Assembly: GCA_947626675.1 (NCBI GenBank)
Contig: CANQTC010000001.1
Span: 218,121 to 282,120 of the forward strand
Direction: 5' to 3'
DNA: 64,000 bases
DNA from: an uncultured Coprococcus sp.
Lineage (GTDB): Bacteria > Bacillota > Clostridia > Lachnospirales > Lachnospiraceae
Part shown: positions 36,350 to 46,558 of the stretch, piece by piece
Layout of the letters: each line of letters opens with the position of its first letter
How positions within the stretch are numbered: the stretch's first letter is position 1
Notes under the pieces: generated by a model
What the model was told of the DNA's origin: nothing
What the model saw: the letters and a program-made list of their open reading frames with translations, nothing else
The model's database searches: none
Position numbers and translations under genes: made by a program

Positions 36350-37411
36350 ATGAAAATTTTTACATATGACAGGGATTACAGTTCAATAAACTTTCAGCTG
36401 ATATCCGAAAATCCTGACGAAATACTTTATTTTGACCTTGAGACAACCGGTTTATCTGCAAAAAGTTCGGATTTATATATGATTGGCTATGGCCATATGA
36501 CAAAAGATGCTTTTGTTATTACACTTCTTCTGAATGATGATGGCTGTTCTGAACCCGCTATGTTAGAATATTTTGTCAATGTACTGGCTACACATCATAC
36601 ATTGGTATCCTATAATGGCAATACGTTTGACATTCCCTATATAAAGGAAAAGTTCAGACAGTTTGATATTGATTATGATATTTCCCAAATGGACAGCTTT
36701 GATATCTTCAAAATAATGCGAAAATATAAAAAGCAGCTTCACTTATCTTCCATGAAACAATCTGATTTAGAACAGCTGATACATTTTAAACGCGATGCCT
36801 TTTTATCTGGAGGCGACTTAATTCCTGTATATAAGCGCTATTTATCGGATAACAGGACTGCCGATTTAAACGAGCTGATACGTCATAATCTTGATGATAT
36901 CGATGGACTGATAAACATTACGGATATGTTGGCTGTTCATAAGTTATATGATGGCATATTTGAAGTTTCCGGTCTGTCCATCGAAGCGCATATGCTTACC
37001 ATCCAATTATATGTGCCAAACAAGCTGCCTTTCCGCCTTACTTACGGATATAACGGCATCCATATCAATGGTATTGATAACATCATCCATATCAAATTAC
37101 CGGTTATACATGACTGCATGAAATTTTTCTTTCCTGATTATAAGGATTATTATTATCTTCCTGTTGAGGATATATCCATCCATAAATCGATGGCAGCCTA
37201 TGTTGATACAGACCATAAGGTTAAAGCAACAAAAGAAACTGCATTTGTAAAAAAAGAAGGTGATTTTATATATTGTCCCCGGAATATTGGGCTTCCTCTT
37301 TTTTCCAAGTCCGCAAAGGATAATATCCAATATATCCTATTGAATAAAGATTTTTTAGAAAATACGGAAATCATCGTTCAATATATCTGTACACTTTTTA
37401 CTACTGGCTAA
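36350..37411 (+). CDS. RNase H-like domain protein (YprB-type exonuclease)
   Basis: This 353-residue protein has an N-terminal DEDD-type nuclease domain (about 25-195): YFDLETTG (Asp29, Glu31), SYNGNTFDIPY, and HNLDDIDG. These are the residues that bind two metal ions in ribonuclease H-like exonucleases. The C-terminal 150 residues have no family I recognise. AAGGGAG lies 9 nt before the ATG at 36350; the longer frame from 36272 covers the promoter and is rejected. It is divergent from ruvAB and one of only a few plus-strand genes. Its substrate is unknown; RNA or single-stranded DNA are likely. Confidence 0.8.
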   Translation: MKIFTYDRDYSSINFQLISENPDEILYFDLETTGLSAKSSDLYMIGYGHMTKDAFVITLLLNDDGCSEPAMLEYFVNVLATHHTLVSYNGNTFDIPYIKEKFRQFDIDYDISQMDSFDIFKIMRKYKKQLHLSSMKQSDLEQLIHFKRDAFLSGGDLIPVYKRYLSDNRTADLNELIRHNLDDIDGLINITDMLAVHKLYDGIFEVSGLSIEAHMLTIQLYVPNKLPFRLTYGYNGIHINGIDNIIHIKLPVIHDCMKFFFPDYKDYYYLPVEDISIHKSMAAYVDTDHKVKATKETAFVKKEGDFIYCPRNIGLPLFSKSAKDNIQYILLNKDFLENTEIIVQYICTLFTTG

Positions 37412-37419
37412 TACAATGA

Positions 37420-37448
37420 GGGAGACAACATCTTGCGAAGCGTCTCCC
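37420..37448. terminator. Bidirectional terminator after the RNase H-like gene and ispH-S1
   Basis: GGGAGAC pairs with GTCTCCC; TTTTG follows on the plus strand and TCATTGTATT on the minus strand. It separates convergent genes. Confidence 0.75.
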
Positions 37449-37478
37449 TTTTGTAATAATTTTATTATATTTTTAAGC

Positions 37479-39422
37479 TTACTCCTCTGTTTCCTCGGCA
37501 GTTTCTTCTGAAACTTCAGGAACAGGAAGCAATGCTTTTACGCTTAAGCTGATTTTCTTCTCTTCCGGCTTAAAGTCAACAATCTTAGCTTCAATTTCAT
37601 CACCAATCTTGTACACATCCTCCGGCTTTGCAACATGGTCATATGAAATCTGTGAAACATGAAGAAGCGCATCAACACCAGGTACAAGTTCAACAAATGC
37701 ACCAAAGTCTGTCATTCTTGCAATCTTTCCTGTAACAATGGTTCCTACAGCATACTTTTCCTCTGCATTAATCCACGGATTGGTATCATCGAACTTAAGA
37801 CTTAACGCAATCTTGTCACCATTGATACCCTTAATGTAAGACTGAACAACGTCACCAACCTTGAATAACTTTTTCGGATTTTCAACTCTTCCCCATGACA
37901 TCTCTGAAATATGAAGAAGACCGTCTGCACCGCCTAAATCAATAAATGCACCAAAATCTGTTACATTCTTTACTGTGCCTTCTATCGTCATGCCAACTTC
38001 TATCTTTGCAAATAATTCTTTTGCTGCTTCCGCTTTCTGCTCAACGATAAGCTTCTTTCTGTTACCGATTATTCTTCTCTTCTTCGGATTGAACTCTGTC
38101 AACTGGAATTCAATATCCTGATTTAAGTACTTGTCCAAATTCTTCTCATACACATCGGAAACAAGACTTGCAGGAATAAATACTCTTGATTCTTCATAAG
38201 AAACATTCAGTCCGCCATTCACGATTTGTGTAACTTTACCTGTAAGAATCTCCCCTGACTCAAATGCAGCTTCCAACTTTTCATTTACCTTTTCAGCCGC
38301 AACCCTTTTATATGAAAGCAATACCTGACCTTCACCATCATTTGTCTTGATAACCTTAACTGTAATCGGGTCACCAACTTTAACAAGCTCCGTCAAATCA
38401 ACACCAGGTGTATTCGTATATTCGTTTCTTGTTATAATTCCGTCTGACTTATACTTGATATCAACAACAATTTCGTCTGACTTCACATTGATAACGGTAC
38501 CCTCAACGATTTCTCCCTGTCTGATGGAAACTTTGCTTTCATCATTTTCTAACATCTGTTCAAAACTTAACTCTGCCATGCTACTATGAACCTCCTTAAT
38601 AATATAATCTGGGGTAGATGCCCCCGCTGTAATACCTACCCTACTAACGGATTCAAAAGTAGTCAAATCCAAATCAACGAGTGTCTGTATATAGTAAGTA
38701 TTCTCACATTCTTTTTTGCTAATTTCATATAGCTTTTGAGTATTGGAACTATGACGACCACCGATAACAATCATCGCATCTACAGAAGAAGCAATCTCCC
38801 TTGCTTCCTTTTGTCTAACCGATGTCGCGTTACAAATAGTCTCATAGACATTAACATTATACAATTTTTTTCGAATAATATCAACAATATCTTTAAATTT
38901 CTTATAATTAAAAGTCGTCTGTGAAACAATACTGTAGTTATCACCATCTATCCCTGCTGAAATATTTGCTGCAAAATCGGCAGCATCCTCTATACTTCCT
39001 ATTATAACAGGCTTTTTCTGACACCATCCTACGATTCCCTCTACTTCAGGATGACAGGCGTCACCAATGATGATAATTTCTTTTCCATCCGTACTGTCCT
39101 TATAAACAATATTGTGTATTTTTTTTACAAATGGACATGTTGCATCAATCATTTCAATATTATTTTTTTCAAATAAATCATATATTTCTTTTGGTGCACC
39201 ATGTGAACGCATGATAACCTTACTTCCTGAAAGCTTAGAAAAATCCGCACTCCCATCAAGCGCCCTGACACCTTTTGCCATCAAATCATTGACAACTTCC
39301 TCATTATGAATAACAGGCCCATAGGTATATACTTTTCCATCTTCGACATGCTGATATGCCGTATCAACTGCTCTTTGTACACCGAAACAAAATCCCGCCG
39401 ATTTCGCCAAAATCACTTCCAT
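37479..39422 (-). CDS. ispH: IspH-ribosomal protein S1 fusion (HMBPP reductase + S1 domains)
   Basis: This 647-residue fusion joins 4-hydroxy-3-methylbut-2-enyl diphosphate reductase (1-285), the last step of the MEP isoprenoid pathway, to four S1 RNA-binding domains (from about 300, ending near 625). The iron-sulfur ligands are Cys12 (FCFGVQ), Cys96 (ATCPFV) and Cys197 (ICNATS), the same numbers as in E. coli IspH. S1 repeats such as GTVKNVTDFGAFIDLG are intact. The fusion is known from clostridia; why the two jobs are joined is not known. The start overlaps the cmk stop by 1 nt. Confidence 0.95.
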   Translation of the reverse strand: MEVILAKSAGFCFGVQRAVDTAYQHVEDGKVYTYGPVIHNEEVVNDLMAKGVRALDGSADFSKLSGSKVIMRSHGAPKEIYDLFEKNNIEMIDATCPFVKKIHNIVYKDSTDGKEIIIIGDACHPEVEGIVGWCQKKPVIIGSIEDAADFAANISAGIDGDNYSIVSQTTFNYKKFKDIVDIIRKKLYNVNVYETICNATSVRQKEAREIASSVDAMIVIGGRHSSNTQKLYEISKKECENTYYIQTLVDLDLTTFESVSRVGITAGASTPDYIIKEVHSSMAELSFEQMLENDESKVSIRQGEIVEGTVINVKSDEIVVDIKYKSDGIITRNEYTNTPGVDLTELVKVGDPITVKVIKTNDGEGQVLLSYKRVAAEKVNEKLEAAFESGEILTGKVTQIVNGGLNVSYEESRVFIPASLVSDVYEKNLDKYLNQDIEFQLTEFNPKKRRIIGNRKKLIVEQKAEAAKELFAKIEVGMTIEGTVKNVTDFGAFIDLGGADGLLHISEMSWGRVENPKKLFKVGDVVQSYIKGINGDKIALSLKFDDTNPWINAEEKYAVGTIVTGKIARMTDFGAFVELVPGVDALLHVSQISYDHVAKPEDVYKIGDEIEAKIVDFKPEEKKISLSVKALLPVPEVSEETAEETEE

Positions 39423-40084
39423 TATAATCGTTCTCCCGAAACAAGCTTCATAATATGATAAACAACTTCATCAATCGTCATATCAGAACTATCGATACAG
39501 ACAGCATCCTCCGCCTGCCGAAGCGGTGCAATCGCTCTTTCCATGTCCTGTTTATCTCTTGTTATAATATCCGCTTCTATAGTATCTATATCTGCACAAT
39601 TTCCATTTGCTGTTATCTCATCATAACGTCTTTTTGCCCTTACCTTTGAAGAAGCCGTAAGATACACTTTCACTTCTGCATCCGGAAGAATATTGGTTCC
39701 AATATCCCTTCCATCCATAACAACATCATTTTCTCTTGCAAGCTGTCTTTGCAGATGAAGCAGCTTCGCTCTTACACATGCAAGCTGTGAAGCCTTTGAC
39801 GCCATATTGCCGACTGCTTCCATGCGGAGTCTCGCCGTTACATTGACACCGTTTAAATATATCTGCTGCACGCCCTCTTCGTATTTTATTTCTATCGTTA
39901 TGTTTTCTATTTTCTTTTCCACATGCGCCGCATCAGCGATATCGATATCATAATCGAGCAGATATAAGGCTATTCCGCGATACATCGCGCCTGTATCTAC
40001 ATATATATATCCAAGTTCTTTTGCAACTCTTTTTGCAATCGTACTTTTTCCTGCTCCGGCAGGTCCATCTATGGCAATATTCAT
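39422..40084 (-). CDS. cmk: Cytidylate kinase
   Basis: This 220-residue kinase phosphorylates CMP and dCMP. It has the P-loop IDGPAGAGKST (near residue 5), the DTGAMYRGIAL segment that binds CMP, and the GRDIGT motif. The ATG at 40084 is preferred over an upstream frame that overlaps the flavoprotein gene. It lies between the BaiN-like flavoprotein and IspH-S1; cmk beside ispH-S1 is a conserved clostridial order and places nucleotide and translation genes in one transcript. Confidence 0.94.
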   Translation of the reverse strand: MNIAIDGPAGAGKSTIAKRVAKELGYIYVDTGAMYRGIALYLLDYDIDIADAAHVEKKIENITIEIKYEEGVQQIYLNGVNVTARLRMEAVGNMASKASQLACVRAKLLHLQRQLARENDVVMDGRDIGTNILPDAEVKVYLTASSKVRAKRRYDEITANGNCADIDTIEADIITRDKQDMERAIAPLRQAEDAVCIDSSDMTIDEVVYHIMKLVSGERL

Positions 40085-40100
40085 TTCCTTATCATCCTTT

Positions 40101-41333
40101 CTATTCCCCTGCGGCACATAAACCGGCAAGTCTTCCTGTTGACCAACTAATCTGAAGGTTAAATCCGCCCGTAAGCGCATCTACATCGATGACTTCACCC
40201 GCAAAATATAAACCGGGCAGGAGTTTCGATTCCATCGTAGACGGATTAATCTCTTTAACATTTATACCGCCCTTTGTAATAATCGCTTCATCAAAGTCCC
40301 GAAGTCCCGCAAATTCAAGTTCAAATTCCTTTATGACACGAACAAGCCTCATTCGTTCTTCCTTTGATATGGAATGAACCTTCTTATACCTGTCTATTCC
40401 CGACCGTTCAATAACAGGCGCAATCAATTTCAAAGGCAGCAAATCACTAAGAGAATTGTTAAAATTTTTATTGATATATTTATTAAAATCTTTCAAAATT
40501 CGGGCATCCAGTTCATCCTCAGACAGGGCAGGCTTTAAATCAATAAATAACCGGAGCTTCTTATCAAGATATCTGTGCATATATGCAGATGCCTTTATCA
40601 CAAGCGGGCCGCTTATTCCAAAATGCGTAAAAAGCAATTCTCCCTGTTCTGCAAAAATTTTTTTCTTTCCTGTAGAGATATTCAACGATACATTTTTCAG
40701 CGATAACCCCATCGCATCTTTACAAAAGCTGTCTGACAGATTAAACGGCACAAGCGATGGATTGAGGTCTGCTATGCTGTGTCCTACCCTTCCGGCAAAT
40801 TGATATCCGTCACCGGTAGAGCCTGTAAGCGGATATGAACAGCCTCCGGTACATAAAATCACAGCATCACAGTATATCTCTCTGTCATCATTTATTCTGA
40901 CGCCTGATATCTTTCCATCTTCTGATAAAATATCAGATACTCTTGTATTCAACATCAGTTCTATATTTGTGTTCCTGTTTATCAGTGTTTTCAACACTCC
41001 GATAACATCGGAAGAATGGTCACTTACAGGAAAAACTCTGTCGCCACGTTCGACCTTCACAGGAAGCCCTGCCTTTTCAAAAAAATCTATCGTCATATTA
41101 TTATCAAACGAATAAAATGCACTATACAGAAATTTTGAATTGGTCGTAACAGAACTAAAGAAACGACTGTCATCACAGGCATTTGTCAGATTACATCTTC
41201 CTTTGCCCGTTATAAACAGTTTTTTCCCAAGCCTGTCATTTTTTTCTATTAATACAACCTTTGAAGACGAAGCAGCCGTAATCGCTGCCATCATTCCGGC
41301 AGCTCCGCCGCCAATAACCACAATTTTTTTCAT
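40101..41333 (-). CDS. FAD/NAD(P)-dependent oxidoreductase, HI0933/BaiN-like family
   Basis: This 410-residue flavoprotein has the Rossmann motif GGGAAGMMAA (8-17), the family motif GKGRCNLTNA, and the C-terminal GGFNLQISWSTGRLAG. In the clostridial bile acid pathway a family member, BaiN, reduces a steroid double bond, but most members have no assigned substrate, and none of the other bai genes is here. It is first of the cmk-ispH unit. An FAD-binding enzyme is clear; the substrate is not. Confidence 0.88.
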   Translation of the reverse strand: MKKIVVIGGGAAGMMAAITAASSSKVVLIEKNDRLGKKLFITGKGRCNLTNACDDSRFFSSVTTNSKFLYSAFYSFDNNMTIDFFEKAGLPVKVERGDRVFPVSDHSSDVIGVLKTLINRNTNIELMLNTRVSDILSEDGKISGVRINDDREIYCDAVILCTGGCSYPLTGSTGDGYQFAGRVGHSIADLNPSLVPFNLSDSFCKDAMGLSLKNVSLNISTGKKKIFAEQGELLFTHFGISGPLVIKASAYMHRYLDKKLRLFIDLKPALSEDELDARILKDFNKYINKNFNNSLSDLLPLKLIAPVIERSGIDRYKKVHSISKEERMRLVRVIKEFELEFAGLRDFDEAIITKGGINVKEINPSTMESKLLPGLYFAGEVIDVDALTGGFNLQISWSTGRLAGLCAAGE

Positions 41334-41348
41334 CTGAATTGCTCCTCT

Positions 41349-41993
41349 TTATCGAAGCTTTTTAAGCGATTCATCGGATACAACGATAATAAGCTTTGTA
41401 TCTTCCTTTAACGTATCATCCGGACTTACTTCATTTGCTATCTTGTTTTCCTTTTTAATTGCAATCACATTAATTTTATAATTTTTACGAAGGTCCAGCT
41501 CTTTGATTGTTTTTCCAACCCATTCCGGCTTCACCATAATCTCTGCAACGCCAAGATTTTTATCAATCTCGAAATATTCTATAAAATTTCTGTATAACAG
41601 TTTTCTCGCGGTGTGTATTCCTGCATCTTTTTCCGGAAATACGACTTTATCTGCGCCTACCTTCAGAAAGATTTTTGCTGTTTCGTCACTGTCTGCTTTC
41701 GCCACAACAAATGGTACGCCTAACTCCTTTGCAGTCATAATCGTCATGACGCTTGCTGCAAGGCTCTGTCCCATCGCCACAATAACAACATCTATATTAT
41801 CAAGCCCCACCTCTTTTATTGCTTCCGAACTGCATACATCAATACTGACAGCACAGGTAACCTGTGAAGATATTTTCTTTACAACATCAGGATTGCTATC
41901 GATTGCAAGCACCTGTGCCCCCTGACTCATCAGCGCATTTGCGATGCTGATGCCAAATCTTCCTAATCCAAATACTGCAAATGATTTCTTCAT
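41349..41993 (-). CDS. ktrA: Potassium uptake regulator, TrkA/KtrA-type
   Basis: This 214-residue cytosolic RCK protein gates a potassium transporter. The N-terminal Rossmann fold shows FGLGRFG (GxGxxG) and AIDSN; the C-terminal TrkA-C part contains NVIAIKKENKIANEVSPDD. It lies 21 bp downstream of the ktrB gene, and the two form a Ktr-type uptake system. Confidence 0.93.
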   Translation of the reverse strand: MKKSFAVFGLGRFGISIANALMSQGAQVLAIDSNPDVVKKISSQVTCAVSIDVCSSEAIKEVGLDNIDVVIVAMGQSLAASVMTIMTAKELGVPFVVAKADSDETAKIFLKVGADKVVFPEKDAGIHTARKLLYRNFIEYFEIDKNLGVAEIMVKPEWVGKTIKELDLRKNYKINVIAIKKENKIANEVSPDDTLKEDTKLIIVVSDESLKKLR

Positions 41994-42014
41994 AACACAA
42001 TTCTCCTCTCAACT

Positions 42015-43385
42015 TTATCCCACTATAATATTCTCCTCCGGATAGTGGACAAGATTTTTTCTGATATTCTGTGAACTGAAAGCTACCGTCATCGATATCG
42101 GTCCTATTCTTCCCAAATACATACAGATAATAATTATTATCCTTCCGATGATATTGAGAGAACCTGTATAATCCCTTGATAATCCTACTGTACCGATAGC
42201 GCTTGTAACTTCAAACAAAGCGTCAACAAATATTCCATTTCTTCCATCTGTTGCAACCAGCAAAACAGTCATCACAATGATTAAAGACATGCTTAAGAAT
42301 AATATCGCCACAGCCTTCTTAATTGCCATATTCGATATCTTTCTTTTAAAAACAACAATCTCATCCCTGTCCCTTATCATAGACAGGAAATTCAAAAATA
42401 CAACAGCAACCGTTACCGTCTTTACACCTCCCGCTGTACCGACAGGCGAGCCGCCTATAATCATAAAAGCCATACTAAATAAAGCAACAGCATCATTCAT
42501 TCCCTTTTGTGAAAAAGAATAAAAACCAGCCGTTCTGAGTGTTACTGACTGAAAAAAGGAATTTATCCATTTATCACGTTCTGTAAAATTACCGATTGTA
42601 AGCGGATTGTCACGTTCAATCAGATAAATAAATAAAGTTCCAATCACTAACAGGGAAACCGTCATTATAAGAACAAGCTTTGAATGGATATTCAGTCTGT
42701 TGACAGGGTGAATAAAACTTTTTTTCTTTTTGGTTGTCTTTGATAAAACATCTATAACATCCCACCATACAACAAACCCTATTCCGCCTACAATAATTAA
42801 AAATGATGTCGTAAATAATACCAACGGATTATGTGCATATCCGGCAAGACTGTTATTTCCCAATATATCAATTCCTGCATTGCAAAATGCCGAAACTGAA
42901 TTAAATACGGAATACCATATGCCCCTTACAAAACCATATCGGGGACAAAATGATATACTATATAGTAAAGCACCTATCAACTCTACACATAAGATTCCCT
43001 TAAATACTCTGAGCATAAATTTCTTCAAATCTTGCTTTGTATTCAGATTATAGGAATCCTGAAGAAGCATAGACGTTCTGATGGTGAATTTTCTTCTGAA
43101 TAAATGCATAATCATTGTCGTTATAGACACTACTCCCATACCGCCAATCTGAATCAGCATAAGAATAATGAATTTGCCAAATAAACTCCAATGTGAAAAT
43201 GTATCCACAACCACAAGCCCTGTAACACATACAGATGTCGTTGCGGTAAAAAGTGCGTCTAAAATACTTGTATGCTCTCCATGTGCCGTTGCAAATGGAA
43301 GCATCAATAATAATGTACCAACAAATATCGTAATAAAAAAACCCAGAGCGATAATCCGGGTGGTTGTTAATTCTCTTTTTTTCAT
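42015..43385 (-). CDS. ktrB: Potassium/sodium transporter, TrkH/KtrB-type
   Basis: This 456-residue membrane protein has four repeats of the membrane-pore-membrane fold. Conserved pore-loop segments are TTSVCVTGL, NAGIDILG, RTAGFYS and AIGTVGLS, and the third repeat's flank contains GGSPVGTAGGVKT. The ATG at 43385 follows GGGG. It is first in the ktrBA unit. Adjacent RNA control (for example cyclic di-AMP) is not visible. Confidence 0.93.
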   Translation of the reverse strand: MKKRELTTTRIIALGFFITIFVGTLLLMLPFATAHGEHTSILDALFTATTSVCVTGLVVVDTFSHWSLFGKFIILMLIQIGGMGVVSITTMIMHLFRRKFTIRTSMLLQDSYNLNTKQDLKKFMLRVFKGILCVELIGALLYSISFCPRYGFVRGIWYSVFNSVSAFCNAGIDILGNNSLAGYAHNPLVLFTTSFLIIVGGIGFVVWWDVIDVLSKTTKKKKSFIHPVNRLNIHSKLVLIMTVSLLVIGTLFIYLIERDNPLTIGNFTERDKWINSFFQSVTLRTAGFYSFSQKGMNDAVALFSMAFMIIGGSPVGTAGGVKTVTVAVVFLNFLSMIRDRDEIVVFKRKISNMAIKKAVAILFLSMSLIIVMTVLLVATDGRNGIFVDALFEVTSAIGTVGLSRDYTGSLNIIGRIIIIICMYLGRIGPISMTVAFSSQNIRKNLVHYPEENIIVG

Positions 43386-43451
43386 AATAACCCCAGGTAA
43401 AATCATCAAAAATCTATAAGGATACTGTCTTTTTGTACCCCTTTAAAATAC

Positions 43452-43488
43452 AAAGAGACAGGAAGGTATAAAAACCTTCCGTCTCTTT
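43452..43488 (-). terminator. Terminator of the decarboxylase operon
   Basis: AAAGAGAC and GGAAGG pair with CCTTCC and GTCTCTTT around an 8-nt loop. GTATTTTAAAGG follows on the minus strand, 20 bp after the oadA stop codon. Confidence 0.85.
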
Positions 43489-43507
43489 TATCAATATCAG
43501 ATAATTT

Positions 43508-44914
43508 CTAAACAGGATATGCCTTACTCTCATTTTCAACAAGTGAAACATCGACCTGTGTTTTCTGAGCTTCTCTCAGTTTGAAATAATCAGTTGCAAC
43601 CTGTGGGAACAATGCATATGATAATACATCTTCATCCTGCTCTTTGTACTGTATCATCTCTTTTTCTATCTTATCAAGCTCATTTTCAAGCAGGTCAGCC
43701 GGACGACAGGTAATCGGCTCTTTGTCACCAATAACCTTTTTCTTAACTTCCGGATTAACCGGTTTAACAGACTGACCGTATTCTCCGCTTACAAGTGCCT
43801 TTGATTCTTTTGTACACATCTTATACCGCTCGCCTGTAACAACATTTAAAACAGCCTGTGTACCAACAATCTGGCTTGAAGGGGTAACAAGAGGTGGCTC
43901 ACCATAATCCTTACGAACTCTTGGCACTTCCTCAAGAACCTCATCGAATTTATCTTCTGCACCCATTTCCTTAAGCTGTGATACAAGGTTTGAAAGCATA
44001 CCACCCGGTACCTGATAAAGGAGCGTCTTTACATTAACACCAAGAACCTTTGGATTGAGCAGTCCGCTTGCAAGCCATTCCTCTCTCATCGGCTTGAAGT
44101 AATCAGCTATCTCTGCAAGAAGATTCTGGTCAAATCCAGGATCATATTCCGTTCCTTCAAATGTCTTTGCCATAACTTCTGTTGCCGGCTGGCTTGTTCC
44201 AAGCGCAAGCGGTGACATAGCTGTATCAATAATGTCACATCCTGCTTCAACAGCTTTCAGATAGGTCATGGAAGCGACACCTGATGTATAATGTGTATGA
44301 AGCTGAATCGGAAGCTTTGAACCCTCCTTCAATGCCTGTACAAGTTCTGTTGCCTTATACGGAACAAGCAGTCCAGCCATATCTTTGATACAGATTGAAT
44401 CTGCACCCATCTCTTCAATCTTCTTTGCCATATTCTTCCAGTAATCAAGTGTATATGCATCACCTAATGTATATGAAAGCGCAACCTGTGCATGACCTTT
44501 TTCCTTGTTACATGCCTTTACGGCTGTTTCAAGGTTTCTGATATCATTTAAGCAGTCAAATATTCTAATGATATCAATACCATTTGCAATTGACTTCTGA
44601 ACAAAATATTCAACAACATCATCAGCATAATGACGATAACCAAGAATATTCTGACCTCTGAATAACATCTGAAGCTTTGTATTCTTAAATCCATCTCTTA
44701 ACTTTCTAAGTCTGTCCCACGGGTCTTCCTTTAAAAATCTTAATGAAGCATCAAAAGTAGCTCCTCCCCAACATTCAACTGAATGATAACCAACCTTATC
44801 CATCTTATCGATGATAGGAAGCATCTGCTCTGTTGACATACGAGTCGCTACAAGTGACTGATGCGCATCACGAAGCACTGTCTCGGTAATTTTAACCGGT
44901 TTCTTATCTGCCAT
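43508..44914 (-). CDS. oadA: Oxaloacetate decarboxylase alpha / pyruvate carboxyltransferase-type subunit
   Basis: This 468-residue carboxyltransferase has the HMGL-like barrel: RDAHQSLVATR at the start, the metal and biotin site segment DSICIKDMAG and QLHTHYTSG. It matches the alpha subunit of oxaloacetate decarboxylase and the 5S subunit of transcarboxylase. It lacks the C-terminal biotin domain present in E. coli-type OadA; the separate carrier gene of this operon supplies biotin. It is the last gene of the operon, with GGAGG 8 nt upstream. The direction in vivo, decarboxylation or carboxyl transfer to pyruvate, is open. Confidence 0.9.
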   Translation of the reverse strand: MADKKPVKITETVLRDAHQSLVATRMSTEQMLPIIDKMDKVGYHSVECWGGATFDASLRFLKEDPWDRLRKLRDGFKNTKLQMLFRGQNILGYRHYADDVVEYFVQKSIANGIDIIRIFDCLNDIRNLETAVKACNKEKGHAQVALSYTLGDAYTLDYWKNMAKKIEEMGADSICIKDMAGLLVPYKATELVQALKEGSKLPIQLHTHYTSGVASMTYLKAVEAGCDIIDTAMSPLALGTSQPATEVMAKTFEGTEYDPGFDQNLLAEIADYFKPMREEWLASGLLNPKVLGVNVKTLLYQVPGGMLSNLVSQLKEMGAEDKFDEVLEEVPRVRKDYGEPPLVTPSSQIVGTQAVLNVVTGERYKMCTKESKALVSGEYGQSVKPVNPEVKKKVIGDKEPITCRPADLLENELDKIEKEMIQYKEQDEDVLSYALFPQVATDYFKLREAQKTQVDVSLVENESKAYPV

Positions 44915-44990
44915 TTCTTTACCTCCGTATTTTTATATAAAGAATTTACGACGTACTATCTATTTATACTAAGTTATAATACATTCTAAA

Positions 44991-46121
44991 TTATATTCCG
45001 AATATTGCCAGGAACGTACCTGCCGCTACAGCAGTACCAATAACACCTGCTACATTCGGTCCCATCGCATTCATCAAAAGGAAATTCGTCGGATCATATT
45101 CTGCTCCAACCTTCTGTGATACTCTGGCAGCCATTGGAACTGCTGATACACCGGCAGAACCAATAAGCGGATTTACTTTTCCCTTCGTAGCCCAACACAT
45201 TATCTTACCAAAGATTACTCCGGCTGCAGTACCAAATGCAAAGGCTATCAGTCCAAGTAAGACAATCTTCAATGTACTAATCTGCAGGAATGCTTCTGCA
45301 CTTGTCGAAGCACCAACTGATGTACCCAGTAAGATAACAACAATATACATCAATGCATTTGAAGCTGTTTCTGTAAGCTGTTTGACAACACCACATTCCC
45401 TGAACAGATTACCAAGCATCAGCATACCGACAAGCGGAGCTGTTGTTGGAAGTATCATGACAACAACAAGTGTAACAATGACAGGGAATAAGATTTTCTC
45501 AATCTTCGTAACAGGACGAAGCTGAGGCATCTTAACAAGTCTTTCTTTCTTTGTAGTAAGCGCCTTCATAATCGGCGGCTGTATAACAGGAACAAGCGAC
45601 ATATAGGAATATGCTGCAACTGCGATAGGGCCAAGTAACGTACCGCCCATACCCAGCTTACCTGCAAGGTATATGGAGGTAGGTCCATCTGCACCACCGA
45701 TGATGGAGATGGCTGCTGCTTCCTTTCCATTGAACCCCATAAGGAATGCAAGGAAATAAGCTGCATAAATACCAAACTGTGCTGCTGCACCTAATATAAA
45801 GCTCTTTGGATTTGCAATGAGCGGTCCAAAATCTGTCATGGCGCCAACGCCCATAAATATAAGTGATGGCAGAATACTCCACTCATCAAGTAAATAAAAA
45901 TAATGCAATAAACCACCCTCTGCCATAATGTCAGGGAACATGTTTACCAAAAACATACCAAATGAGATTGGCACAAGAAGAAGTGGTTCAAAGCCTTTTC
46001 CGATTGCAAGATACATAAATACAAAAGCTACAAGTATCATAATGTAGTTTTTCCAGTCAAGACTTGCAAAACCGGTCTGATTAGCTAAATTTGACAAAAC
46101 GTCAATTATACTACTACCCAT
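44991..46121 (-). CDS. oadB: Sodium-pumping decarboxylase beta subunit
   Basis: This 376-residue integral membrane protein carries the decarboxylation step that drives sodium export. It has about nine membrane segments and the conserved [14 protein letters not shown] and GTSVGAS segments. The same beta subunit serves oxaloacetate, methylmalonyl-CoA and glutaconyl-CoA decarboxylases, so specificity depends on the partner carboxyltransferase. It sits between the biotin carrier and oadA. Confidence 0.94.
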   Translation of the reverse strand: MGSSIIDVLSNLANQTGFASLDWKNYIMILVAFVFMYLAIGKGFEPLLLVPISFGMFLVNMFPDIMAEGGLLHYFYLLDEWSILPSLIFMGVGAMTDFGPLIANPKSFILGAAAQFGIYAAYFLAFLMGFNGKEAAAISIIGGADGPTSIYLAGKLGMGGTLLGPIAVAAYSYMSLVPVIQPPIMKALTTKKERLVKMPQLRPVTKIEKILFPVIVTLVVVMILPTTAPLVGMLMLGNLFRECGVVKQLTETASNALMYIVVILLGTSVGASTSAEAFLQISTLKIVLLGLIAFAFGTAAGVIFGKIMCWATKGKVNPLIGSAGVSAVPMAARVSQKVGAEYDPTNFLLMNAMGPNVAGVIGTAVAAGTFLAIFGI

Positions 46122-46161
46122 TTAGTTGTTTCCTCCTATAAGATTATTTCAGTAAAATACA

Positions 46162-46539
46162 TTAGTTCAGTGTTGCTAATGTATCTCCTGCCTCTACCAT
46201 AGAACCTGCTGTAGTATCAATGCTTGCTATAGTACCATCTTCCGGAGCAACAACTTCATTTTCCATCTTCATCGCTTCAAGAATAAGGATAACCTGTCCT
46301 TTCTTAACTGCATCACCAACATTTGCCTTAACATCAAGAATCTTTCCAGGCATCGGCGCTGCTACTTTGATGCTTCCTGCTCCTGCTGATTTTGCTGCCG
46401 GTGCTGGCGCTGGCGCTGCTGCCGGTGCCGGTGCTGCTGCAACCGGTGTTGAAACAGGTGCAACAGCTGCTCCTGATGCTAATTCTTCAACTGCTACATC
46501 ATAAGATGTACCATTCACTGTAATTCTATAATTCTTCAT
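46162..46539 (-). CDS. Biotin carrier subunit of the decarboxylase
   Basis: This 125-residue protein has an N-terminal part, a flexible Ala/Pro linker (about 27-50) and a biotinyl domain with biotin-acceptor Lys91 in EAMKMEN. It carries the carboxyl group from the carboxyltransferase to the membrane subunit and corresponds to MmdC/GcdC or the 1.3S subunit of transcarboxylase. It is the only biotin acceptor in the operon, so both carboxyltransferases must share it. Confidence 0.95.
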   Translation of the reverse strand: MKNYRITVNGTSYDVAVEELASGAAVAPVSTPVAAAPAPAAAPAPAPAAKSAGAGSIKVAAPMPGKILDVKANVGDAVKKGQVILILEAMKMENEVVAPEDGTIASIDTTAGSMVEAGDTLATLN

Positions 46540-46558
46540 ATCTCTATATCCTCCTATA

